Assembly: GCA_000708835.1 (NCBI GenBank)
Contig: DF237197.1
Span: 41,987 to 105,986, forward strand
Length of the DNA stretch: 64,000 bases
Origin: Klebsormidium nitens
Taxonomy: Eukaryota > Streptophyta > Klebsormidiophyceae > Klebsormidiales > Klebsormidiaceae
Reading direction: 5' to 3'
This document shows, one piece after another, positions 48,850 to 61,100 of the stretch. Position numbers and translations under genes: made by a program. Under the pieces are notes generated by a model. That model saw only the letters and a program-made list of their open reading frames with translations. It did not search any database and had not been told where the DNA came from. Position 1 is the first letter of the stretch, and the number at the start of each line of letters is the position of its first letter.

Positions 48850-51800
48850 ATGGCAGCAACAGCCTTGAGGATCAGCAGCCATGCACCAACTACGTGGCTC
48901 ACGACGGGAAGTACGAGAACATCGAAACCTTCGCATGAGAAATCCATGCAAACCTCGACAAACAGAAGCGCCAACTTTTTTCAATGCAGCAGCGCCTCTT
49001 TCCAGCACCTTGAAGCAGCGAGCAGAAGGGTTTCTAGAGTGCGGAGTGCCTGCGAGCCCTTGACCTTTACAGGCCTGTCAGTCAAGGAGCGAGCTGTGAG
49101 TAATTCGAGGCTGCAGTCGAAGTTGCCTGCCATTGAAAGATTGGGCTCTGGTTGCTCATCCTGGTTTGGTCAGCAGACCAGCGCAAGAGTTGATGGCCCT
49201 GCGGCTGGACGAAGCAACTCAACCAGATGCTCTGCAAGCGCAGAGAGCACTCAGGAACAGCAGGTTAGAAAACGTCACCAGCGTTTGTCTTGCTTTCTCG
49301 GAATGAGGGGCCTTTTTTCCAGTTCGAAGCCCGGTGCTGGGTGTGAAACCAATCTTCTGACCTTGGGATTCGATCACTGACCTTGTTTGGCAAATCTAAA
49401 GCAAGCCTTAACCGTGGCTTTCTGTGTACACATGTTACAATAGATAGAGACATCAACTTCAGTGCTAACAGAGCTAGTCTTAGAACAGCACTTCATAGAC
49501 TATCTAAAGCTTTTCTCATCTGGTGGTGTCATTTCTCCAAATTGAGATTCATTGACTTTGAGAAAACCACCTTCTGGTATCATCCGACTTGTCCTTCTCG
49601 TGTCGCGTTTGGTGCCAGTTTCTTCTGCAGACTTCCGTTCAATTTGGATTGTGAGATGAGGTTGCTTTTATATAACTTGTTTGCTTGTTGATAAGTACTT
49701 TCATGTTCGTTTGGAGTTGATGAGCGGTAAGTTTTGCACGTGCATGACGGTCTCTTTTGAATGAGTTACTGAAGAAAGGCTGCAGGCCAATCGACCTTCG
49801 AAATGGCTGTGCAGATTATGGAGATTCCGAACGTCCATTTGTTTTCAGAGTACATTCTGCATTTGGAAGATCAAGGAACAGTCCATTGACACGAATCCTC
49901 CATTGACACGAATCCTCTCTTTCGTAGAGCGTCCTTCAGGCCGGAATAACTCGCTGGACACGTCAGCACTTTCAAACACCTCCGAATGTTCTGCAGAGAA
50001 TTTCAAGCCCCAGCGCCACTCCCCGCCCCGCTACCAAGCGCCCCGCCGGCAGCAAGGACAAGTTCGAGCGCACCAAGCCCCACGTGAACATCGGCACGAT
50101 CGGCCACGTGGACCACGGCAAGACCACGCTAACCGCCGCCATAACCATGGCGCTCGCCCCCAACAGCGGCCTAACCCCCAAGCGCTACGACGAGATCGAC
50201 TCTGCCCCGGAGGAGAGGGCACGTGGCATCACCATAAACACGGCGACAGTCGAGTACGAGACGCGGGAGAGGCACTACGCCCACGTGGACTGCCCGGGGC
50301 ATGCGGACTACGTGAAGAACATGATCACCGGGGCGGCGCAGATGGACGGCGCGATTCTGGTGGTGTCGGGAGCGGATGGCCCGATGCCGCAGACCAAGGA
50401 GCACATCCTGCTGGCAAAACAGGTTTGGCACTTTTCCCCCCCGACAATCCAGTCTGCTCTCATAGTTACGAAAATTGTCAGCATGGTTTCCCCTCGTCGG
50501 ACCGCTGGTTGCTTTCTTCCTGCTCTGCAAGCTCCCGTGTTCGTGCCTCACTGCTTAATGAAGCGCTCATCGGATTGCCCTTTCGGTCTGATTGTCTGGA
50601 TTCCTGTATCGACGACTTAGAATGTACGAACCAATCGCAACGTCCGAGAGACCTTACCCAATGGAAGTGCTTCCCATGCAAGCGCTTCGAGCTTTGGCCT
50701 CCCGTTTCCAACTCGAACGGTTCTGCAAAGCTGCGTTAATATGTTGCCGTCTTTTGTCTCATTGCTTCTCGAAGTTGTCCAACTGTCTCAATTCAGCCGC
50801 AAACAGCTTCGTTTCTCAGAAGTCCCTCGTTCCAGGGAATCGAATCTGCGTTTGTCGAATTTGCGTTTTGCATGTTTCTTACTCACCAAATCCCCGATCC
50901 CTGAAACGTAAGGGTTGACCGGTTTCGCACCACTTCTCCGTCTCCGTCGGAGAAAAAGAAGGAAAGTAGTTTTCCTGGACACATGACCTGAACACGTCGA
51001 CTGCGAGAAATGTCAAACCTTGAACCCCGTCTTCTCTGCAGGTCGGTGTCCCTTCAATGGTCCTCTTCCTCAACAAGGAAGACCAAGTCGACGACGAGGA
51101 GCTCCTGCAGCTGGTCGAGATGGAAGTCCGCGAGACGCTCAACTACTACGACTTCCCGGGGGACGATCTCCCAGTCGTCTCCGGCTCCGCGCTGCTCGCG
51201 CTCGAGGCGCTTAGCGCGGGACCCGTCGCGCGCGGTGTGAATAAGTGGGTGGACCGCGTGTACGCTCTCATGGACGCGGTCGACGAGCGCATTCCCACCC
51301 CCGCGCGCGAGACGGACAAGCCGCTGCTCATGGCGGTCGAGGACGTGTTCTCGATCACCGGGCGCGGGACCGTGGCCACCGGGCGCATCGAGCGCGGGAC
51401 GGTGCGCGTCGGGGAGCCGGTGGAGCTGGTCGGGCTGCGCGCGACGCGCGCGAGCACGGTGACCGGGCTGGAGATGTTCAAGAAGCTGCTGGAGGAGAGT
51501 ATCGCCGGGGATAACGTGGGGATGCTGCTCCGGGGGGTGCAAAAGGCGGACATCGAGCGGGGGATGGTGATTGCGAAGCCGGGGACAATCAAGCCGCACA
51601 CGAGGTTTGAGGCGCAGGTGTACGTGCTGAAGAAGGAGGAGGGCGGCCGCCACTCGCCGTTCTTCGCGGGGTATCGGCCGCAGGTGAGGGCGCGAGGGCG
51701 GCCTACTTATCTGGTTCGGGCTCGGCAATTGCTTTGCTTGAAGGTCTTATTGTTCAAGACTTCATCACGAGAATTTGAAACGTGAATTTTGAACGTGGCG

Positions 51801-52281
51801 ACCAAGAGGTAAAAGTTCTTGGCTTGACGAGTGTGCGCTTTTGACTCGAACCGGGTTCTGTTCAGGCCAATGACAACAATTGACTGGACTTGCAGGCTAG
51901 GTTTTCCAGACACGGTCAATGCCAGAAGCTATTTGCAAGGCACCCTGTGCTGAAACCTTGACGATATCCAACACCCTTCCGTGGTGAACCTTGAAATTTC
52001 TGTTTGTCAAATGAGTTTGCTTGTTGAAGTCAAAAGGCCGCAGGTAAACTCATTCTTGATTACAACTGCAGTTCTACGTGCGCACTACGGACGTCACGGG
52101 GAATGTGCAGTCGTGCTGGAACGACTCGGGGGAGCCGACGCGTATGGTGATGCCAGGGGACAGAGTGAAGATGCAAGTGGAGCTCATTCAACCGATAGCA
52201 ATCGAGAAGCAGATGCGGTTTGCGATTCGAGAAGGGGGGCGTACGGTTGGGGCGGGTGTCGTATCCGAACTGCTCGACTAG
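48850..52281 (+). CDS. tufA: Plastid elongation factor Tu, nuclear-encoded
   Basis: EF-Tu delivers aminoacyl-tRNA to the plastid ribosome as a GTP complex. Four phase-0 exons: 48850-49263, 49997-50422, 51042-51683 and 52072-52281, for 563 residues. The first 138 or so form a long Ser/Thr/Arg-rich, acid-poor extension that fits a chloroplast transit peptide. The EF-Tu body follows with all GTPase motifs: GHVDHGKT (P-loop), DCPGH, and NKED in [33 protein letters not shown] is the switch I area. [18 protein letters not shown] opens domain 2. [19 protein letters not shown] and [16 protein letters not shown] close domain 3. Words such as [28 protein letters not shown] and [19 protein letters not shown] are plastid/cyanobacterial rather than mitochondrial. 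Third codon positions are strongly G/C. Introns and transit peptide show nuclear location. Confidence 0.95.
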
Positions 52282-53574
52282 GGGGAGTTCAGAAAAAAGT
52301 CGCGCTCTCGGCACTCTCGGTAGTCTTTGCCTCGGAGTTACCTCTGAGAGATGCGAACGGTGTGCCGGCTAGAAGGTATTCCTACCGTATTCACAATTGC
52401 TTCAATCATGGATGATTGGAGCCATGCAGGCACAGATAAGCTTCGATAGGGAACGCTGTCACTATACGATATAGGTTTGATCCTAACGATTTTCTGTCGA
52501 AGGTCTGCAAATGCTGACTGAATACATGATTAAGAAGAGATTTTTACTTTGTGAATGAGCGGAGGCTGCTCATGGGAGATTTCCGCTGCCTACGAAGTTG
52601 CGAGAAAATTTTGTGTTGGAAAGTACGTTAAGCGACGCGCCCCTTGTGGGAGACCAGATTGCATTTTAGCCTCAAGTCTTCGTACTGCAGCATCGATGCC
52701 GGACAACTTCAGCATCCGCAGCCTGTACCGTCCAGTCAGAAGTTCCAATTGAAACCGATTCGATCACGCTGTTTCAAGTCAAATACTGTCTTGACGTATG
52801 TCTTCTACCAGCATCAAACACTTTTCAGGTCGGATGCTATCGTGAGATTTGTTTTGAGACCACATCAACATGTGGATGCGCACGCAATACAACAATAGTA
52901 CTTACTGCGCGTTCGCGAACCTGCGAAAGTGTTAGCTGATCAGATCCAACATGAAAGTGCTTGACAGTTGAGAGAGTCTTCTCAGATGATTGATGGGTTG
53001 CGACTACGTTGCGACAGCTCAATGCTACGCAATCCTTGGGCCTGGCCCCTTACCATGTGCGCGCGGCTACTTTCAAGTGAGGTACGAGGACGCGGCCGCG
53101 GAACATGCTTGCACGCGAACGGTCAGGCTTTAGCGACTTCCAATTCTCGAGCACATCGACGGTGGCAGTTGCTTGATTGACATTTAAGAAGCCAAGGAGA
53201 GTTTCAGCAAGGATGCCACGCTGGCATCACCCATCCCGCAGCTGTCTCATGCCAGGCATGGAATCCGACCAAGTAGGAAAGAGAGGGTTAAGCTTGTCAT
53301 CAACACTGTACGACAAGGCCTCTGTACTCTGATAAGTCTTATGTAAACAGTAGCTTAGCCTGCCTTCTTCTCCAATCGTTGTGTAAGATGGTGATGGCTT
53401 GTCGGACGTAAGTACTCACCCGTGAGTACCTCGACGGAGAGCGAGTAAGGGGCCTGTAATACCGTCGAGTCTGAGGTCTGCTTTTTGAGGAAGACGCCTC
53501 ACGAAATGTGGATTGTTCGTATGTCGTTTCACAAAGAGATTGCAACTTAAGGGGACGAGGCGGGCGCTGCCACA
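52282..53574. other. Spacer between EF-Tu and the bestrophin gene
   Basis: It contains the EF-Tu 3' region and presumably the promoter of the downstream bestrophin gene, both read rightward. Only short ORFs occur and none has a recognisable motif. A 5' non-coding exon of the bestrophin gene could be here but is not visible. Confidence 0.4.
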
Positions 53575-56500
53575 ATGATCGAGTACTCTGATACATGGGG
53601 TGGTCTTTCCTTGCTCAACAGGCTGAGAGGCTCGCCCTTCCCAGCTTCAGTCATCTTTGCTTTGGGAAGTTCTATCATTGCCGTACTTATCTCTTCTTTG
53701 GCTGATGGGAAGAGATATGGGAGCTACTTTGGGGACCCAAGCGTTCCTGGTGAGTGTTTTGGCCTTCTTTAGGCATCATGATTCCGAAGATGAACTCGCC
53801 CTAGGCCCTATCTTTGCCTGCTAGTGTGCTGCCATGCAAGATTTTCTACGATTCTGTCAAAGGCATCATAATCCGGTAGAATTATCATGTTATCATCAAC
53901 ATGACTGCCAAGGTCCAGACAAGTTGTTGAAATACGTGAAAGATACGCTGATATTTTGCAGTTCAACTCTTCGGTTTAATACTGGGCGCAATCCTGGTTG
54001 GGAGGCTTTTCGCTGCCTACAAAACATTCACATCTGCGGAGTCAAAGATGAGGCACATGTCGTAAGTTACATTTCTCATTTAGTCAACTATTCTAGTCAT
54101 CCAGCTTAAACATGGTGTTTTTAACTCTCATTAAACTTCGTACTGTCTTTTATCTCCATCACTTTGCATGTCTTCGTCTTAGACCTAGAAAAGTGTTATT
54201 AACATATAGGTTACATTTTTGCAGATCTAGATGGTCTGACGTCATATTGAACGGCATCATCTTTGATCAATCGTCCGAGATTACGCCAACTGCAAGAGAG
54301 GGGCCAGTGTTCCAGCGAGATTTTGTCCATCTGCTCAGCCTTCTTCACGCTTTGGCTTTCATGGTAGGTCTCATCTTTGATCAAGATTGAAAAGCAGACT
54401 TCAATGAGAATGAGGCGATGTCTGCGCTGATCTTTGCATCTTTGACTGCCTGTAGCAAAGACATGCATGGTCGATACATCTCACATGTTTCCTGATACAA
54501 TTCTCGAATATGCTTCTGCAAAAACCGATATGTCAGGCGCATAATGCCAACAAAAGCTGTATCGCAATATGAATCTGACCAGGTAATACAATCCTGCAGC
54601 ATCTTCGAGGCGATCATCTGATTGAGAATCTGGTGAAAGAAAAGGAAGTCTCACACATGAGAGCTCCGTTGCGGCAAATCGGAGGAAGCTTTGGATTCAG
54701 AAACTTTCTGAGGTCCGCAGCCGGAATCTTTCAGAGCAAGGCAGAAAAATCCGCGAACTTGAATCGAGCAAAGCCCTTGGCTGTCATCAATGGCGTTACG
54801 GAGAATGAAGCTTACTTCCTCCGTGGTTGCGACGACAAGGTCCAATGTGTATTGGCCTGGTGAGAAATTTCTGCAAAAGTCTCCTCGGATTGAAGTATGG
54901 CATGTCTAGCATGAGCATATCTAGAAATGGTGGGTCTCTTCTGCGCTATGAGATCCTACATGAGAAAGATTTCTTAAACCCGATGGCGGATATCTGATAT
55001 CTTTCTGCTCTTTTCCGTTCAGGATTACTCGGTTAATTGTCAACCGGGCTCGAGCGGGCGGCTTGAATGTTCCGGCGCCTGCAGTCGCTCTTTTGCACCA
55101 ATGGCTGTCAGGTAACCTGAAGACTTTATCCACTTGCAGACGTCTAGAAGCAGCGGCGATCGAATCTCATGGTCACTTCTTAGAACGTCTCACTCTTGAG
55201 ACGAAGTTCTTGGTGGCAATTACTTTTGTCAAGCGTCACAATGGTTCATCATCTCCGAATCCACTCTCGTTTAACTCACACTGTGTATCGAAGCTGCTGC
55301 AGATGGCCAAGCCAGCTTCATGGAGCTGCGTGGTATGGTGGACACACCATTTCCGTTCCCGTTCGCTCAGCTTATCGAGCTCCTCCTGTTTGCTTTCACC
55401 ATCCTTCTGCCCATCACGGCAGCAGGCTACTTGTACTCCCCGGTTTTGGTCTGGATCTTCACTCTGACCACTGTATTGGCGTTCAGAACCGTTAATGAGG
55501 TAAGATTCAGGCGCTTTATTTTACTTTTCCAGGTGTTCTACCAGCCGCAATGAATGCGGATTCTAGAAAGTTTCACTTGCTGCGAGCATCGACTTTAGCC
55601 ATCAAAATATATGTTTTCTTCAGTGGACTCGTCAATCCTGCACCAGAGTAAAGCTGACGACAACGTCCACGTTGCTTGCAGGTTGCGAAGATCCTGGAAC
55701 GTCCGTTCACAGCCTATCCAAACAACCTACCTTTGCAACTGTTGCAATACGAGTTCAACTTCCGGATCGCGTTCCTCTGCAAGGAGTTCTTGCTTCCAAC
55801 CCCAGGTGGATCATTGCGCAACAGCACAGAAACGGTACCGCCAGCCACAAGGGGTCCAGCAACGGAACAGAATGACAAGAAAGCACCAAGTCTTACAGCC
55901 GAGAAAGCCGCTGAAGGGGCAGGAAAGGAATCGACTCCTTTGCAGCCTCCGCCACCAATCTCTCAGGCTGACAAGGCTGACCGTTGGCGCAAACTTCTGC
56001 AGCAAAATGAAGCAGGTCGATCTCTACAGAAAGGTACAACCCTTGTAGCCGCAGCAGTTGAGAAGCTCAAAGAACAGGGGCTTATAGTGCAGGAAAGCGC
56101 AGAAAGATCCGTTCCAGTCCGTGATGGGAAGGGAGCAACGTCCCCCGAGAAGGCCAAAACTGAGCCTGACAACCCCGGTATTCGACAGAAGGCTCTTCTC
56201 CAGCGAGTTGGCGAGGACTCGGATGAGGATGTGAAGGCAAGGAAGGTCGATTACGGAGCAGCTCAGGACCCGCCACTAACGAAGGCCCAAAATATCACAA
56301 GAACCTCGAGCAATGCTGCGTATTCCCCCGAGCGCCGTTCGCTTTCAACCGGGCGAATTCGATCACCACCAAAGCCGTCTCGCCAAACCAGGGAGCCGCG
56401 TCCTGTGGAACCTCTCAACATCATGGTGGACCAGAAGAGAAAGCCCGCTCCTCAACGCTCGAACTCCGAAGCCGGTAAGAATAAAGGACATTCAAAGCCA

Positions 56501-57084
56501 GTAGATGGGATTGGACGTCTGGCCGTCGCACAACCCAGCCTGCTGGGTTTCCCCCCCCATTTGCGAAATCCCTTAAGCAAGGGAAGGTAACCTCAAGCAT
56601 AGAGATATCAGAGAAGTATTTTCTTCCAACGGTCCGTGATGAGATTCTCATGAGCTGCTGCACCAACTTTCGCTTCATCGAACGGAACCGAGGAGAGTTG
56701 TGCTCTACAAAAAGCAATCCTTTGTGTGCAGGTAGCTCTCACATGCCGGAACGGAGGAGACCGTCAACTGGGGGTGCCGATTCCAATACTCACAAAGCAG
56801 TGACAACGCAGCGCGATGAGGAAGGCCCTGCCAAGCAACGCGGCATCCGCCCGTCCTTCATCGAAACTGCAGAGAACCTGCTCGAGTCAGTGGCCAGCGA
56901 CAAATCAAGCAATAAGCCAGACCCTCCCAAGAACCCGACGGCAAACGGGCAGAATCCGAAGGCTCAGGAGAAGGTTGCTTACACACCGGGTCACCACGGA
57001 GACGAGGATAACGGCGACATCTGCTTGTACGATGAAGAGGCTGCGGCTACTCCCGCACCAGCGAAAGAGTACTTGCCCTGGTGA
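53575..57084 (+). CDS. Bestrophin-family anion channel with long disordered tail
   Basis: Membrane channel of the bestrophin (RFP-TM) family, which in other organisms conducts chloride or bicarbonate. Eight phase-consistent exons: 53575-53749, 53962-54061, 54225-54363, 54600-54859, 55023-55111, 55303-55499, 55682-56586 and 56736-57084, for 737 residues. Features in order: SPFPASVIFALGSSIIAVL (first helix); FGLILGAILVGRLFAAY (second, pore-lining); HLLSLLHALAFM then HLRGDHLIENL; WITRLIVNRARAGGLNVPAP; LSDGQASF then DTPFPFPFAQ, a family hallmark; two more hydrophobic helices (LIELLLFAFTILLPITAAGY, VLVWIFTLTTVLAF); NEVAKILERPFTAYPNNLPL, the conserved post-helix segment. Some 360 C-terminal residues are polar and low in complexity. 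The last junction uses acceptor GGTAG; otherwise the protein would end at 56590. No transit peptide is evident. This need not be a thylakoid VCCN-type protein. Confidence 0.82.
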
Positions 57085-58145
57085 CTGTAGTATCACAAGA
57101 AAACTGGCTAACTCGTAGGATATGCTGTCAGTGGGACGTTGCATTGTTCTTCTTCGCCGGGTAGGCAATGAAGACCATGTAGTGAGCTGTTTGTAGAGCT
57201 TGTTCTTTATCGATAGTATTGCAAATCTGTTGTCGAACAGATCGATCACTTCAATCTTGCTCAGTTCAAGCTACAGTAAGCGACAATGTCACAGGCTGCC
57301 GAGCCGATAGTAAAACGCACTTTGTCCCAGAATTATTTGAATCTTGTACCGAGACACAGCCACCCGCGCCTTGTTTTCTCAAAGTGAACGCGCATGCGAG
57401 CTCTGCCCTCTGGTCGTGAACGCGCAATTTTGTGAGCTGCCAAGTGCAATGGGCATGCATGTGGCATCCGATATAAGACAATTGCGACTTGTCTCCAGAT
57501 GAGAGCTCGCCGGGGAGATACGAACCCGGCATGTATTGCACATGAGCCATCATGGGCATGGCATGCCCGCGGCGCGAGCAAGCGCACTGCATGGGCCGGC
57601 AAGCTCGATCATTCGGCGCGCCACACGTATCGAACGCTCTTAGCAATGTGTTCGGCGTCGGAAGTCGTTCGAAAGTGTGCACTTTTCACATGGATGCGAC
57701 ATGCTTTCCTTGGAGCGTTATAAGGACTGGCCAGCTGCAAGCCAGCTCTTGATATGGCGAATGCCAGCACTGCCGCGCGTCTGCATATCAGCACGAGCTA
57801 TTTGTATCCGCGCAATACGTACCTTCAGAATACATCTAGCTTACCGAAAGTATGCCATCTCTACTTCGCAGCGTCCTCCATGCCAATGATGCTTCGGATT
57901 GCATTGCCAGAGTCGATGCATGCATGATTGGGGGGGCATCAATTTCTCCTCACGGAGAGTACCAATTGCCATGCACGGCCGTGGTCGAGAGGGTCTGCAT
58001 ACTGTACCTTGATCCAGTCGGAGCGCTGACCAAGGAAAGCTCTCAACTTTTCCACAGAAGACTCTTTGAAAGACTCGATGAAGCCCGCGGATCACGTCAG
58101 ACGCGTATGCAGAAGCGCTAGCATCAGTACAACTGTGAAGTACGT
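57085..58145. other. Convergent spacer between the bestrophin gene and COQ3
   Basis: It lies between two 3' ends. Short ORFs only, without motifs. CATG-rich self-complementary words recur (for example GGGCATGCATG near 57452). A hairpin near 57508-57533 (GCCGGG and CCCGGC arms) was checked as a tRNA T-arm and rejected. Confidence 0.45.
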
Positions 58146-61100
58146 CTAATGAATCTTTTTAGCAAACAAGATGTAGTTGACCCCAGTATCTTCAGCGAGT
58201 GACCAGCTTCGTGTCAGCGGATTGCACACCATTCCCGCCAGCTCTTCTACCTGCAAAAACAAGCAATGAATATGAATCCAACAAACACTGGGTGCAACCC
58301 AACTCAAAAAGAAACCCAGCATAAGCCGCGGCTTCGTCCCTCCGTTCAATGAACATCCGAGTGGCAGCCACCATCAACACGTACTCAACATTCGGATAAA
58401 AGCTTGAAATCAGCGAGCAGAATAAGGGCCGATCACTATCGACTTTGCGGTACCTACCTCCAAGCCCGCTCTATCCAGCGCCAGCGCGAGTTCCTCGGGA
58501 GTAACAAAGCGCGACCAGTCGTGCGTCCCTCGAGGCACCTGAAGAAACATTACGGTGTTGATCGACCTTGCGAACGAACCGATATTGCAAACCAACCCAA
58601 GCCTTCCGGTAAGGCGAATCTCTGTCCCTCCAAGACTGCCGGATCAGATGCACATACGTATTGTCTATATTATTGCTTTGATGACCAGAGCCTCTACGTG
58701 AAGGCCGATCTGGCACATGCTTGGTAAGCCTCTGAGGAAGCACACCAGTCGTTTGTAATCTGAATTGAATATTCGTTGCTTCTGTAGGCCGCGGGCTCAG
58801 CAGTCACGCCAGGAACTCTGACCCCCTTCTAAAGCCAGCCAGAAATCCGTTCGGCATCAGCACTGTATGCTGCATAGCGGGAGGCCTATTCACACCGGTA
58901 CACATGGTTTTTTTGCAGCAGTACTCGACATTTGCACAGACTATCATGGCCACAAAGCTTCGGCACAACAACTCACCCATCGAAAGAAGCACAACAACTC
59001 ACCCAGCGAAGGACGTATTCCGCCGCCCCGATCGCCAAGGCGTACGCACGGGGCGTCCGGTTGATGGTCGACATGAAGACGCCGCCGGCCGTCCGGCACA
59101 GCTGTCCGAGCGAGCGGCAGAAGCCCAGGGGGTCTGCCACGTGTTCAACCACCTCGAGCGCCATAACGGCGTCGAACTGACGACCCTCCGCAACCAGGGC
59201 CTCTGCAAAGAGGAGTTGTTGAGAATCTGACGAACGAACCCGAAGAAGTTTTGTCTCAAAGGCTGCAAGCACACACCAAGGCTGGAGGATAGAGACTGGA
59301 AGGGGGGCGCAGGAACCAACTGATATGGGACTCGATACTATGAATAATAAGGTCAAGCCCGGGGGACGGGTGGGGTTGGCTTAGTGGTTAGGGTGGGTCT
59401 GGGTGCGGAGCGGGTGATCGTTATGTTAGGATCTTCACTTTGTCTTTGCCCGGTGTAATGACCTTAACGCCTATGCAGCATATAATTCATAGAATCAAGA
59501 CTAATCCAAATTGCCCCCGTGGGACCTTCCCCTCTGTGATTGCCTCGCTTCTGAAGCAACGAAAAGACTGTGGGCGGAACTTCGAGGCCCTGATGAAGGC
59601 CGCCCTAAGATGCGTCAATCACACTTGCGTCTCAAAGTCATTCTCACGTCAACTTGCCCATACAAACACAAAGAGGTCCCAGCTGCTCCTGACGTCGAGA
59701 GGACGACCTTTATGAGGCAAGAAAGCACGCAGAACGCATGAGAAGCGCTTGTCGAATTCTTAACCACAAGAGCTCACAGACTTTCAACCGGTGACTCGTA
59801 CCTGCTGTGGTAGCTTCATACTCGGTGTTTGCGATAGCAGGGTCCTTAGCCTGTGAGAAACAAGGACGTGAGCAAGTGTTCAATCCGAGGATGAACGAAC
59901 CTCTCAAGAAAGGTCGAGAGGAAGATTGACAGCAAGAGAAAGTCTTGCTGGCCTTAAGGTGTGGGCGAAAACTGTTCCAGATGTCAAACACGTCCCACTT
60001 ACGTGTTTCGAAGGTCTAAAGCCAAACATGACTCCTTCTAATGAGACGAGGCTCGAAAGAAGAGACGACAAACGATGACATTGTGATGGTGAAATGCGGA
60101 GCCAGAAGACGGATCTCGGGCAACGGAAAAACGTTTTTTGGTTGCATAAGCAGTTATTGCAACCCGTCTTGTACCAAGTGGGCTCAGATGTCACCATGAC
60201 TACCCGCATGTCGGTTCTGGAGATAAACGGCCGGATGGAAACTTACTCTCACGCTTGCAAAGCAACCCCGTTCCCTTACGAACTACGCGAGGTCCTGTGG
60301 TTCGCACAAATCTACGCCCTGGTAGGATTGACGCTGCCAATGAGAGATGGACGGGGGCTTTATACAAACAAGGAAAACATAAGACAGAAGAGGAGACAAG
60401 AAGAAAGGAGTCGCCGAGCGTTGCTCACCGCATGCAGTTTGGCCACCTCGATATTGACAGCTGTCGCGTCCACCCCGGTCACTGTGGCACCCATGCGTGC
60501 CAACGGCTGCGAACTCACAGAGGAAGCAGTGAGAAGCAGTAAGTCGGAAAACAACCGGCTGAATAGGGCCGAGTACCCATCCTAAGCCTCTGCCTTACTT
60601 CTGCTTTTTGCGTCAAAATTGGCATCCGAGCTCGGATCGAAACACGCGTCCCTCAATTCTCGGGTCGCGATGTTGGTTCTCAATCTTTTCCAAGCTACCC
60701 CCCCGGAAAGACTCCTCATTTCCGTTCCGGTCGCTGTTGAGCAGGGACTTCGGTCGGGCGGGAGTATCGATACTTTTTTCGGGGGGCATGTCTATCAACG
60801 ATCAAGGAACCAACGTCGAGGCTAGAGATCGGGAAATCCGCAATTCGATCGAGTCGGGTGCCGAGTTTACGCGAAAAGCAGTAGTGGATGATGCGTAACC
60901 AAGGCAAGGGAGAATTATAGGGAAAATAAGGTAGATTGGCTTATCACATCAACTTGGACTGTGTGCTGTTCTGTATAACAAGGTTGCTGCTACAGGAGAT
61001 CGACAATACTGACACAGGTACGATATTCCCCACCCTCCTGCAACCCAGTCCAGAAATGTCAACGACTTGAAACCCCATACTCTTCCTCACCTCACAGAGC

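Noticed and set aside
50171-51728. Long minus-strand ORFs opposite EF-Tu
   Set aside because: His/Arg-rich shadows of a gene with strong third-position G/C bias.
48850-52281. Mitochondrial EF-Tu as an alternative for the tufA gene
   Set aside because: The insert pattern and words ([31 protein letters not shown]) are of the plastid/cyanobacterial type.
53962-54061. Reading bestrophin exon 2 in the frame that gives FNTGRNPGWEAF
   Set aside because: That frame is not in phase with the exon-1 donor; the in-phase frame yields a hydrophobic helix, as expected for the family.
57505-57540. Possible tRNA T-arm on the minus strand (GGGTTCGTATC)
   Set aside because: The T stem does not pair and no acceptor, D or anticodon arms can be built; only a short GCCGGG/CCCGGC hairpin remains.
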